Shown one piece after another: positions 51,944 to 60,542 of a stretch of DNA of 64,000 nt. The number at the start of each line of letters is the position of its first letter. The first letter of the stretch is position 1. The position numbers and the translations under genes are program-made. Source of the DNA: Natronorubrum aibiense (GTDB lineage Archaea; Halobacteriota; Halobacteria; Halobacteriales; Natrialbaceae); NCBI RefSeq assembly GCF_009392895.1, contig NZ_CP045489.1, positions 1 to 64,000 of the forward strand. Reading direction: 5' to 3'. Below the pieces are notes generated by a model that saw only the letters and a program-made list of their open reading frames with translations, was not told the origin of the DNA and did not search any database.

Positions 51944-53185
51944 TCACAAAAGGCCTTGATTCTCTGCATTCTGTCGAAGAGACTCCATATCTAGTTCATC
52001 GCTCATATGCAAATGCTCGAGTGTCGACAGCGCGGCGTCAATCGGCACGTCAATTTCATACTCATAATAGATTCCACCACCTCTGCCTTCGTTTCGTTTT
52101 GTTCGATCGAGGATGCCGAGCATCGAGAGTTCGGCTAAGTGATTGTGGAAGGCTCTCCCACCAAGCGGATCTCGATTAGTCGCGACTGCAAGATCTTGAT
52201 ACTGCTCATAGAGCTGTTGCTTTTGAAATGGGATCTGAGAGGGATCTACAACTGTTGCAGTGACCACAGCTAAGAGTGTGAGATGTCCATGCGAGGTGAG
52301 CTCCTTCATGCTCTCCTCGATCCGTTGCTTTTCGAGCAGTTGCTTTGCCTCGCGAACGTGATCTTCGGTAACGACGGGATCGTTTCGCCGGCGGGCTAGG
52401 TCCCCTGCCTCGAGAAGCAGATCAAGCCCTTGGCGGGCACTGCCCTTATCCTGCGCAGCAAATGCTGCACACAATGGGACGACGTCGCCCTCGAGAATGC
52501 CGTCTTTGAACGCTAGCGCTGCTCGCTTTTCGAGAATATTCTGGAGCTCGTTTGCGTCATATGGCGGAAAGTGGAGTTCGCGTTCGCAGAGGGTATCTTC
52601 GACACGTGGATCGAGCTTTTCGCGATATTTGAAGTCGTTACTGATGCCGATGATCCCGATACGAGCGTGTTCGATTTTTTCGTTGCTGCGTGCACGCGGA
52701 AGTTGATAGAGAATCGAGTCGTCATCGCCGATGTAGTCGACTTCGTCCAGGACGATCAGGACCATTCCACCGATCTGATCAAGTTCTGCCCACAACTTTT
52801 CATAGACGGCATTCAGCGGATAGCCAGTGCGACTGATTTGCTCGGATGGCTCACGAAATGTATTGACGAGTTCAACAGCAACCCGATAACTACTGGTCAG
52901 ATCTTCACAGTTGAGATAGACCGTCGTCACTGTGAGGTCATCGTACTGTTTGGCGTCTTCCTCGAGATGGCGGAGGAGATACTTCGTGACGGCTGTTTTC
53001 CCGACACCCGTCTTTCCATAGAGGAAGATGTTTCGAGGCTGTGAACCGTTGATGACGGGTTGGAGATATGCAGTATACTGTTCGAGTTCCTCGTCTCGTT
53101 CCTCGAGCGATTCGGGCTGATAGTCGTCATGGAGAACGTTTTCATCCTCAAAGATCGCCTCAGATCGCTCGAAGAGCGTCATCAT
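51944..53185 (-). CDS. orc: Orc1/Cdc6 replication initiator (origin family 3)
   Basis: 413 residues. Walker A FLYGKTGVGKTAVTKYLLRH (about 52), Walker B VLIVLDEVDYIGDDDS, sensor-like GIIGISNDFKYREKL, then ERELHFPPYDANELQNILEK and KGSARQGLDLLLEAGDLARR. The winged helix from about 300 includes HNHLAELSMLGILDRTKRNE. Start MMTLFERS at 53185; the second Met may be used. It is the closest in-window relative of the remnant at 1163-1435. It should act on the family-3 boxes at 53211-53667 and 51893, giving the third initiator-origin pair. Confidence 0.93.
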   Translation of the reverse strand: MMTLFERSEAIFEDENVLHDDYQPESLEERDEELEQYTAYLQPVINGSQPRNIFLYGKTGVGKTAVTKYLLRHLEEDAKQYDDLTVTTVYLNCEDLTSSYRVAVELVNTFREPSEQISRTGYPLNAVYEKLWAELDQIGGMVLIVLDEVDYIGDDDSILYQLPRARSNEKIEHARIGIIGISNDFKYREKLDPRVEDTLCERELHFPPYDANELQNILEKRAALAFKDGILEGDVVPLCAAFAAQDKGSARQGLDLLLEAGDLARRRNDPVVTEDHVREAKQLLEKQRIEESMKELTSHGHLTLLAVVTATVVDPSQIPFQKQQLYEQYQDLAVATNRDPLGGRAFHNHLAELSMLGILDRTKRNEGRGGGIYYEYEIDVPIDAALSTLEHLHMSDELDMESLRQNAENQGLL

Positions 53186-53210
53186 TTGCTAATCTTCCAA
53201 CACTCCAATA

Positions 53211-53667
53211 AAACCACCGGTGCGAACGTTACGAACGATTCGTTCGTTTCGATCGATACTGGTGGAGAGAGACACCACTCCTTCAATCGTTTTACCACGA
53301 GAGAGCACTTGATGGCTTCAATTTCTTCGAATGAGGGTCTAGTGACTGGGATAGATTTATTATAACTGCGTGATAACTAGATCCGCACTGCTAGTGCTTT
53401 GAGAACGTTTGAATTGGTGGTGTGTTCTGGGTAATTTCCTTTACTGAGGGGTGATTTTCGATGAGATCCGGTAGTAGAGTCCATTTATCGGCTCTAAACG
53501 TTTGAACCGGTGGTGGGTATCTGGGGCCAATCAGAAGGAATTTTGGCCGGAAACGTTTGAATGGGTGGTGTCTCTCACCCCCGGACTCTTGGTAGTGCCA
53601 TTGGAGTTTGTGTAATGTCGTGAGGATAGAAAGACCAAGGTTCCTGTTACGATTGAATCGGTGGTCT
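53211..53667. repeat. Origin boxes, family 3, upstream cluster
   Basis: Consensus AACGTTTGAATCGGTGGTGT. Copies: 53211-53230 (inverted, diverged, beside the orc promoter), 53404-53423, 53497-53516 (ends GGTGG), 53552-53571 and 53648-53667 (TACGATTG variant). The inverted box next to the gene facing the four others across AT-rich DNA (53340-53400) repeats the layout of the other two origins. No gene is seen from 53231 to 53766. Confidence 0.85.
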
Positions 53668-53766
53668 CTGATCGTGGTCTCACTTCATTGAACGATTCTC
53701 TCATTGTGGGCTAATTCAATTCCAAGTAGGACACACCACTGCTTCCAGTATTTCCGCCGAACGAAC

Positions 53767-54156
53767 CTATACAAAGCGACTACCTTGTCCCAGAATTTTG
53801 CCGTCACAGTCGTTCATTGAGTAAAACTCTCTAATTACGCTCTGTGGCTGCCAACAAGCCTCTTTTGCTTGATGTGCGAGTTCACCCTCGGGAATTCTCT
53901 GAAGCGATTCAGCGTACCACTCACAGGCGTCAGCGGCGAGGGCAAGCCGCGTAACTCGAGTGTGGATCCGACCGTGTCGACGTCCCACCATCCAGATTGT
54001 CGCGATCGCGTCCAGTCGGTCTCCGATTTCCTTGTCACCGTGTGATTCGAACCACTCTCCACGCAGCTCACATGCTGACACGACTTTCTCACAGAATTCA
54101 GCGTCTGCGCCGAGTATGATGTGAACTCCTCGAGTCTGCTTAACTTTGAGAATCAT
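53767..54156 (-). CDS. Conserved-looking haloarchaeal protein, unknown (129 aa)
   Basis: MILKVKQTRGVHIILGADAE, then RLDAIATIWMVGRRHGRIHT and RVTRLALAADACEWYAESLQ. Mixed helix pattern, no membrane segment, no clear motif. Composition is coding and acidic. The stop is followed by the family-3 origin region. Function not recognised. Confidence 0.6.
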   Translation of the reverse strand: MILKVKQTRGVHIILGADAEFCEKVVSACELRGEWFESHGDKEIGDRLDAIATIWMVGRRHGRIHTRVTRLALAADACEWYAESLQRIPEGELAHQAKEACWQPQSVIREFYSMNDCDGKILGQGSRFV

Positions 54157-54314
54157 CTGGCAATTCCAGGCTTCAGGAATGGTTTTGTCTCACTCTCTAT
54201 CGACGTGACTGCTGTGTCTCTTCGTTTCATGGGTTGCTGCGGTGGACTCCCTTCGACCCCCCGCCCCCCTTTCGGGGGATACAAACCGTCTCGAGTGACG
54301 AGGTCACTCCACAG

Positions 54315-54657
54315 TCAGCGGCTAAACGTGCCATCCGGCGCAGGGACAAGTCCAGTACGGATCTCGAGGTCGACACGACGAAGATGCTTGCAGCCGTCAT
54401 CTGTCTGGCGCTGCTCGAAATCGGGACAGGTACACGTCGCTGCCTCGATATCGACGTCGTAGGTGTTCCTACTCTCGCTTTTGACCGCGTAGATCGGGCC
54501 TAGTGTCGCAAAGCGGATATCCAGCTTTTCGTTCAGTGCACGGCGAGTTCGTGGGTCGTCGATCGAGTAGCCACCTGCCTCGAGGGCAGTCGGCGGTTGG
54601 GGGTTGTCGCAGGGGATGGTGAACTCATCGCGATGGTTGCGCTCTTGGCTGCACTTC
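54315..54657 (-). pseudogene. SWIM-type protein, 5'-truncated second copy
   Basis: The minus-strand frame reads RNHRDEFTIPCDNPQPPTAL, YAVKSESRNTYDVDIEAATC, TCPDFEQRQTDDGCKHLRRV and ends GTFSR at 54315. It is a close relative of 15506-16066, which is full length, but breaks at about 54657 where the N-terminal third is missing. This copy keeps the complete SWIM motif CTC...CKH, unlike the full-length copy. The DNA after the stop (54225-54310) is shared too. Confidence 0.7.
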
Positions 54658-54671
54658 CATACTGAAGTGGC

Positions 54672-55352
54672 TCACTGGTAATCGTCTGGTACAAATCGAT
54701 TGAGGATCTCTTGAACCTCTTCCTCTTCGGTGTCAGTCACGTGCGCGATTGATCGGTCGTAGTGGTCGTGCGCCGCAAGGTAAGCGGCGATCGTTTCGGT
54801 GCCCGTATTGAATATGGCGATGGGGAGGCGCACAGTGCGGACACTACTCTGCCGGACATCGTTCTGGTACTGTAACTCAGCCTGGCGCGCCTCGACCAGG
54901 ACGCGGTCTTTCAGCGTGCCCCACAGTAGCCCGCGTTCGATCGGGTCGCGCTTTGTCTTCCCGTCCTCTGCGTCGGGGTCTGCAAATTTGACGACGCCGC
55001 CGGGCACCGTCAACTCCTCGTCTGCGCCTCGACTGCTCCAGTAGGGCCCTCGTTTCCCTCCCCTACCGACGTCACCATCCGATCGGTTCAGAGTCTCCTG
55101 TTCGGCGAGTTCGACAATATCAATCGGGCTAACAAGGTCCTCGACGGCGTCCCAGTCGAATCCGGTGTCACTGTCCCGGTACGCATCTGAGGTCTCTGTT
55201 TCGTTGATTTTCTGCATTCCAGCATCTCGCAGCGCCCTATCGGGGACGTAGTACGCATGGTCCTCACCGGAGATCTCGAGCGTGCCAGTGTAGGTCACCT
55301 CGACCAGTGCCCCCCGATCGAACTCCGCTGCGATCGTCAGTTTGTGACTCAT
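54672..55352 (-). CDS. Unknown protein (226 aa)
   Basis: MSHKLTIAAEFDRGALVEVT starts a strand-rich N-terminus (about 1-40), followed by an acidic middle with GGKRGPYWSSRG and a C-terminal helical part (ETIAAYLAAHDHYDRSIAHV). No family recognised. The start overlaps the 46-codon frame upstream by 4 nt, so the two are probably one transcript. Confidence 0.65.
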   Translation of the reverse strand: MSHKLTIAAEFDRGALVEVTYTGTLEISGEDHAYYVPDRALRDAGMQKINETETSDAYRDSDTGFDWDAVEDLVSPIDIVELAEQETLNRSDGDVGRGGKRGPYWSSRGADEELTVPGGVVKFADPDAEDGKTKRDPIERGLLWGTLKDRVLVEARQAELQYQNDVRQSSVRTVRLPIAIFNTGTETIAAYLAAHDHYDRSIAHVTDTEEEEVQEILNRFVPDDYQ

Positions 55353-55489
55353 CGAGATCCCTCCATGAGAGTGCCGGCGGCTGCGTCAATGGCCGTCGCG
55401 GCGCTGTCTGCGGCAGTGGCGATACAAGACGCTATCGTCGTCAGGCAGAGATATTGGATCCCCGCTGCGTGTGCAGTGTCGGTTGACAT
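55349..55489 (-). CDS. Small Ala-rich protein (46 aa) coupled to the 226-aa gene
   Basis: MSTDTAHAAGIQYLCLTTIA then SCIATAADSAATAIDAAAGT, stop at 55349 overlapping the next ATG (ATGA). An alanine-rich, weakly hydrophobic helix is likely. The overlap is the main support. Confidence 0.4.
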   Translation of the reverse strand: MSTDTAHAAGIQYLCLTTIASCIATAADSAATAIDAAAGTLMEGSR

Positions 55490-55530
55490 AGTTTTGACTC
55501 ACGGCGTATTGCTACCGACACGTCCTCTCC

Positions 55531-55803
55531 GACCAGGGACGAGGTTCGCGGGTAGCTGTCTGCCGTATATTCACCTACGACTGAATGTCATATAATACTT
55601 TCCATGAATAATTGACTCTTAGACCTCGAAACCGTCGAAATCAGCGTTTCAAGGGAGATAGTTTCATGATGTTTTAAGGAGAAAAATGAACTCACAAGCC
55701 GTGAAAAGCAGGAATTGAAAATGGCGCACGAACCGGTTCAGGGGTACACCTAATATTTATATATTTTGGCAACACAGATATGACTGACCAGGGACGAGGT
55801 TCG
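55531..55803. repeat. 18-nt direct repeat, 255 bp apart
   Basis: GACCAGGGACGAGGTTCG occurs at 55531-55548 and again at 55786-55803. The DNA between is AT-rich and has no gene. This could be a recombination/att core, a binding-site pair, or the scar of a lost insertion. Confidence 0.6.
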
Positions 55804-55905
55804 ACGACTTCTGTCGAACCAGTTCTCAAACACCGCGAGTAACTACTCCCGTCTCGGCCCATATCCATCTCGTTCTCCCTTCGCTTGCAAGTCTCTTCCA
55901 TATCG

Positions 55906-56366
55906 GTCTATTCATTATCTATTTCGATAATGTCAGCACCACCTATATCCAGAGTTTCACGCAGCATCTCGATGTCGGCTTCCTCACGGAAATTTTTCCG
56001 AGTTGTCTGGTTTCTCACGTGACGGACAACAATTCGCATATAGATCACGAACGCCGCGAGCGTGAGGTGCAACTCAACCTGCGGAGCTTCGACCTCAGCG
56101 ATGACCCGATCGTCGAGCGCCCCATCGAATGGGACGGATAGACGAGATATCGTGGGGACCCTCTCAGCCTGCGCTTAATCGTTCTGGAAGTCTTGAGACA
56201 GGTGGATCAACGTGTGGACGTTTAGCATCGACGCATCCGAGAGTTCCCTGCGCATTGCATCCCGAAAGTCACGGCACGCAAGCACGATCCGGTAATACTG
56301 CCGCGCATCGAACCCTGTGTCGAGTGAGTCGAGATTGCTACACTCACTGAAAAAATGTCAAATTTA
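55906..56366 (-). pseudogene. Unknown gene interrupted by an in-frame stop
   Basis: The frame reads FFSECSNLDSLDTGFDARQY, RDFRDAMRRELSDASMLNVH, HLSQDFQND, then TAA, and goes on in the same frame with AQAERVPTISRLSVPFDGAL, ELHLTLAAFVIYMRIVVRHV and EEADIEMLRETLDIGGADII to a stop at 55906. No start codon at the 5' side. It is either one dead gene with a nonsense mutation or a pair of fragments. Not recognised. Confidence 0.5.
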
Positions 56367-56458
56367 TCATACAGATAAGTGGACTTGAACGCCGTTTGAA
56401 ACCAGCACAAGTTTCCCGAGGCAATATTTCTATACTGGATTTCCGCGAAACAACATCT

Positions 56459-57406
56459 ATGGATATCAGTGAACTTCAGAAGATCGATGAAGTCCCGTTA
56501 CGGGAGGTTTGGGAGCACGAAGAGCAGGATTTTACGCCGTGGCTTCTCGAAAACGTTGATCAACTCGCGTCGCTGATCGGCATTGAGATCAACGATGTCA
56601 ATAGAGAGACCGCAGTTGGAGACTACACCGCCGACCTTGTCGGGACAGAACCCACAACGGACGATCCCGTTGTAATCGAAAACCAGTTCGGATCAACTGA
56701 CCACGACCATCTCGGTAAGTTGCTAACATATGCCGCCGGTATCGACGCCAGATTCGTCGTGTGGGTCGCTGAAGGATTTCGAGACGAACATCGATCCGTT
56801 CTCGACTGGCTGAACACTCGAGACTCCTCCGGGGCCCGGTTCTTCGGTGTCCGACCCCGCATCGTCAGCGTCGGTACCGATGACGCTCCCCTCGGGTTTG
56901 AGTTCACGGTCATCGTTGAACCGAACGACTGGGAACGAGAACTCCGTGACCCACTCTCCGATCGAGAACAAGGGTATCGGGAATTCTTCACCGCTCTTGT
57001 CGACGCCTATGCAGAACACCGCCCAAGTTGGAATAGATTAACCCCGCAACCACGGTCGTACTTGACTTTCGGCGCGGGAATCAGTGGCATCTCGTTCGGA
57101 TGGGTGTTTCATGGCGAGACGGAATTCTCTGTCGAGTTGTATATCGACGCGGGCGATGCAGATCAGAACGAAGTAATCTTCGAGACGTTCAAAGAGGATC
57201 GAACGACCATCGAATCGAATCTCGAAAACGACGTCGTCTGGGAACCACTTCCCGACGGGCGAGCCTGTCGGATCAAAGTTCCACGATCAACCCCCGCTCC
57301 CGTCGAAGAACTAACTTCCCACGAGCAGAACGAACTGATCGACTGGGGAACTGATCAGATGGACGCGTTCCGTGACGTAATCGAACCCCGGCTTACCCAA
57401 CTCTAA
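56459..57406 (+). CDS. DUF4268 protein with PD-(D/E)XK-like N-terminus
   Basis: About 315 residues from MDISELQKID (56459; an upstream in-frame ATG at 56396 is not favoured). The N-terminal half carries VGDYTADLVGTEPTTDDPVV then IENQFGSTDHDHLGKLLTYA: the D...E-x-Q pattern of restriction-like nucleases, with Gln in place of the usual Lys. The C-terminal half (from about 195, REFFTALVDAYAEHRPSWNR) is DUF4268, met in stand-alone nucleases linked to defence islands. It has no methylase partner. Confidence 0.75.
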   Translation: MDISELQKIDEVPLREVWEHEEQDFTPWLLENVDQLASLIGIEINDVNRETAVGDYTADLVGTEPTTDDPVVIENQFGSTDHDHLGKLLTYAAGIDARFVVWVAEGFRDEHRSVLDWLNTRDSSGARFFGVRPRIVSVGTDDAPLGFEFTVIVEPNDWERELRDPLSDREQGYREFFTALVDAYAEHRPSWNRLTPQPRSYLTFGAGISGISFGWVFHGETEFSVELYIDAGDADQNEVIFETFKEDRTTIESNLENDVVWEPLPDGRACRIKVPRSTPAPVEELTSHEQNELIDWGTDQMDAFRDVIEPRLTQL

Positions 57407-57440
57407 CATCTGCGCTCTTGTGAAGGACATTGTTGGTGAG

Positions 57441-58295
57441 TCAGAGAACAGTTTGAATGATTTCTTTCAGGGCGTCTCGTCCGGGTTTGCGTAGGATTTT
57501 CCGGCGAAGTTCGAAGAGTCTGAGATACGCGGTAAGTTTGTTCTTCGAGATGCCTCGACGGTGGCTCTTGCACGTATTCAGGTGTGCGTCTCCATCAACG
57601 TACTCGCCTTCGCCGTGAATAACCGCTTCTCGCTGGTACGTTTCGTCCTTCTCCAATGGGTCGTAGGCACGAAATCCGTCGGTATAGACTGTCAGCGACT
57701 CCTCCTCGTGGTCATCGAGGAGGAGTCGCACGGTTGATTCGTCGGCGGATTTCGACGGGATGACGTATCGCTGATCGCTGCCGCGATCAACGAGGGCAAA
57801 CACAGGTGGCTTATCTCCGTCGTAGCTTCCTCGTCCACGTTTCGACAGGCCACGCGAGCGCGACCAACCGTCGCGCTCGCCGCCTTTCTTCCCGGCGGAG
57901 ACGTAGAACTCATCGATCTCGACTGGCCCAGCGAGATCGATCCGAGGCGCGTCGAGCGCATCACTAGAATGCTCGACGCGCCGGTGAAGTGACCGATACG
58001 AGACATCAAGTTCAGCGTCTAACTGACGGATACTCGTATTGAACCGGAGCAACGAATAGAACGCGAACAACAGCTTATCGAGGCCGATCTCCACGCACGC
58101 GAAGATCGTGCCAGTCTTGTCATTGAACGTGCGTCCACAATTTTTACAGCGATACCGCTGATACTCTCGATAGCTGCCGTACTTGATCACCGATTCAGAC
58201 TGGCAGCGCGGGCACTGGAGGCCCTCGCGCCAGCGAACCTGCTGGTGCAGGTGCGCGGCGCTCGCCTCCGAGCGAAACACTTCAACTGGGATCAT
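57441..58295 (-). CDS. IS1595-family (ISXO2-like) transposase, probably inactive
   Basis: About 284 residues from MIPVEVFRSEASAAHLHQQV (58295). N-terminal zinc ribbon CPRCQSESVIKYGSYREYQR then CKNCGRTF, HTH segment SIRQLDAELDVSYRSLHRRV, and DDE-type core: VEIDEFYVSAGKKG (first D), VYTDGFRAYDPL (second D). The end reads AHLNTCKSHRRGISKNKLTA. Relatives as I recall them have NTCES and about ten more residues before the HRG(I/V)SK segment, so the third catalytic acidic residue seems to be deleted. Terminal inverted repeats were not identified. Confidence 0.8.
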   Translation of the reverse strand: MIPVEVFRSEASAAHLHQQVRWREGLQCPRCQSESVIKYGSYREYQRYRCKNCGRTFNDKTGTIFACVEIGLDKLLFAFYSLLRFNTSIRQLDAELDVSYRSLHRRVEHSSDALDAPRIDLAGPVEIDEFYVSAGKKGGERDGWSRSRGLSKRGRGSYDGDKPPVFALVDRGSDQRYVIPSKSADESTVRLLLDDHEEESLTVYTDGFRAYDPLEKDETYQREAVIHGEGEYVDGDAHLNTCKSHRRGISKNKLTAYLRLFELRRKILRKPGRDALKEIIQTVL

Positions 58296-58557
58296 AGTCG
58301 GATGATGCTGACGTATCACATGCCCGCTACGCTTTCACAGCGCCAGCTCTCTCCGACCACCAATCTGCTTCCGAAGAGCGTACAAGCATGTCTACGCGGT
58401 GCTAGTGTTGGCTCGAAGGCGCATTGAGTCGGATAGCCGATTCAAGAATTTCGAAAGAAACAGTGCGTCGCTCGGATTCAACTTGCCGTATGATCGACCG
58501 TTGCCACTCTATAACTGATTTAGAAAAAAGTAAATGGGATGTTTGCCAGTATTATTC

Positions 58558-60219
58558 ATGACTGCCGAGACCCCCGAAGACTTCCCTCACTTTTGTTCTA
58601 TCTGTGGTAGGTCATTCGACTACATCCCCCACAAAACTTACCCAAATCCCGTCTGTGATAACTGCGATAGTCGAGCAGTATCTGAACCAGGAACACCGAC
58701 TCAATATGGTGACAACCCTGTTTTCATTGATGGAATTCGATGCTTTCGCCGGTATAAGGAGGGTGCGTGGCTGACCCTACGTGATCCCACTGCGTGCGAC
58801 GACTATGAGGAGTTTTACGACACACACTACGATGATTCTGGGCCGATCCATACTTTCAACCAGCCAGACCCGCCCACAGAAGGCAACTCGATCAGACAAT
58901 TTTCCGAAGTAAGGGGTTCATCAGAGGACCAAGTAATAGCGAGAGTCATCGAAGGTGATATCCTCAATCAGAGTGCTGATGCGCTCATATGTGGGATTAC
59001 CACGGATCCGTCGTTAGACGGTGGTGTTGCAGGAGCGGTATGTGATGCCTCAGAGCACTCACTTCGGCCTCTCGTACAAAATAAAGCGCCGTTCACACTC
59101 GGTGACGCCGTCGTCACCGGTGGATTTGACCTCCCGTATTCGTACTTGATTTTCGTGGCAGCGACACCAGCCAAAGCGGGAAAAAGAGCAACTGAAGGAA
59201 GTGTTCAGCGAGCGGTAAAAAATGGTCTCCATTACGTGGCCGATCTCCGGTTGCCGTCCGTTGTGCTTCCGCTTATCGGCGCTGGTGCTGGCGGACTCAG
59301 TACACAGTCCACTGCGTCAGCAATTGCTTCCGGGATACGAGCTTCGTCTGTGTCGCCTCCGGTCTGTGTGAGAGTCGTGACCCAAAACCCGAGAGATCAG
59401 GATGCAGTGCAAAACGAACTATCAGTTCGTGGTTCGAATATTCTCAACCAGGAGTATTCTGATCCGCTTGAAGGGCAGATCTCCGCTCAGTTGGAACGTA
59501 TTAATCAATCGGATTCTCCCTCCAACTGGGAAATTTATCCATGGATAAGCTTTGACCCGTACACTGGCGATATCAATGACTACGATGATCGTGAAGATAT
59601 AGACCATCACACTCCCCCTAGACCAACCAAGGACGCAATTAAGCGAATTGAAGACCCTCTTAGCGACTTCGGCAAGGATTACGGTAATCCAGAACAGTGG
59701 TTTGCGTGGTATGATGGATTCAATTCACAGCTGGGCGGCATCCGAGCAGCGATTGACCATCCTCAACTCGCACGTCAGTTGTACAGCCGTGAGCAGTCCC
59801 TGATTGGGATCTTACGGGGACTTGAACATGAGGACTCAGAGTACAGTGACATCCTAGAACTGGTCTTGGATACGCCAAGCAGCGGGAAGACAAACGAGAT
59901 TGTCGCCCGAATCAGATACCGAGTGTCTGGTGAATATATTGAAACGAGTAACGAACTCACCGACTTGTGCTTACAGACATCGCTTCGGATACTTGAATAC
60001 ACGGTTGAAACTCTGAGCCATCTCGACTTTGACCACCCCATGAGCAATACAATGGAGGTGGATCCTGTTGACCGAATTGAGGTCATTGTTCATGCTTACT
60101 CTCAGGTCGCTTTTGAATTGAGTATCCCGATGGATCTTGCGGAGGACGTGGTCTATAGCAATCTTTCTACAAGTGCTCTTTGTGCGACTGCAACGTACTG
60201 TGAGAACCATCTCGATTAA
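58558..60219 (+). CDS. Macro-domain protein with N-terminal zinc ribbon
   Basis: About 553 residues from MTAETPEDFPHFC (58558). Residues 10-45: zinc ribbon CSICGRSFDY...VCDNCDSR. Residues about 120-290: a macro domain (ADP-ribose binding), VIEGDILNQSADALICGITT, FTLGDAVVTGGFDLPYSYLI and VVLPLIGAGAGGLSTQSTAS. Residues about 300-553: a helical region of unknown fold. Macro domains bind or remove ADP-ribose; with a zinc ribbon this could sense or reverse ADP-ribosylation of nucleic acid or protein, perhaps in defence. It has no operon partner overlapping it; a small gene and a TPR protein follow in the same direction. Confidence 0.78.
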   Translation: MTAETPEDFPHFCSICGRSFDYIPHKTYPNPVCDNCDSRAVSEPGTPTQYGDNPVFIDGIRCFRRYKEGAWLTLRDPTACDDYEEFYDTHYDDSGPIHTFNQPDPPTEGNSIRQFSEVRGSSEDQVIARVIEGDILNQSADALICGITTDPSLDGGVAGAVCDASEHSLRPLVQNKAPFTLGDAVVTGGFDLPYSYLIFVAATPAKAGKRATEGSVQRAVKNGLHYVADLRLPSVVLPLIGAGAGGLSTQSTASAIASGIRASSVSPPVCVRVVTQNPRDQDAVQNELSVRGSNILNQEYSDPLEGQISAQLERINQSDSPSNWEIYPWISFDPYTGDINDYDDREDIDHHTPPRPTKDAIKRIEDPLSDFGKDYGNPEQWFAWYDGFNSQLGGIRAAIDHPQLARQLYSREQSLIGILRGLEHEDSEYSDILELVLDTPSSGKTNEIVARIRYRVSGEYIETSNELTDLCLQTSLRILEYTVETLSHLDFDHPMSNTMEVDPVDRIEVIVHAYSQVAFELSIPMDLAEDVVYSNLSTSALCATATYCENHLD

Positions 60220-60295
60220 CTCACGATCTCTCTTCCGAACCCTCAGCGATGTTAGTGAGTGTCTGAGAATTTATAAACTATAAGCCCATCTTACC

Positions 60296-60460
60296 GTGCT
60301 CAGAGACAGTGGGAAGCAGACAATAGAAGTTCATTTGGTAGACCCTGTTACTGGTGATAAACCAAGTAGCCCCTTCCGAGTGGCAGGCCGCCGGAAGCGC
60401 GCTAATCAAGGTTCCGAGTCTAAGATAGCAAACTCAAGAGGGTTATTGAATTGTTGTTAA
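60296..60460 (+). CDS. Small basic protein (54 aa), leaderless
   Basis: GTG start at 60296; TTTATAAAC at 60270-60278 is a TATA box about 25 nt upstream, which fits a leaderless transcript exactly. The frame reads VLRDSGKQTIEVHLVDPVTG, DKPSSPFRVAGRRKRANQGS and ESKIANSRGLLNCC. It is basic, unlike most proteins here. It lies between the macro-domain and TPR genes. Confidence 0.45.
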   Translation: MLRDSGKQTIEVHLVDPVTGDKPSSPFRVAGRRKRANQGSESKIANSRGLLNCC

Positions 60461-60542
60461 AATATAGTAAAATGCTAGTACGCCAATAGAAGTCGCAATC
60501 AGCGCTGAACAGTTTGCGACACCATATCGGAAGTCTCAGGCG

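Noticed and set aside
57407-58420. Terminal inverted repeats for the IS1595 element
   Set aside because: Only a 7-nt AAGAGCG-type match was found near the expected ends, too weak to define the element's borders.
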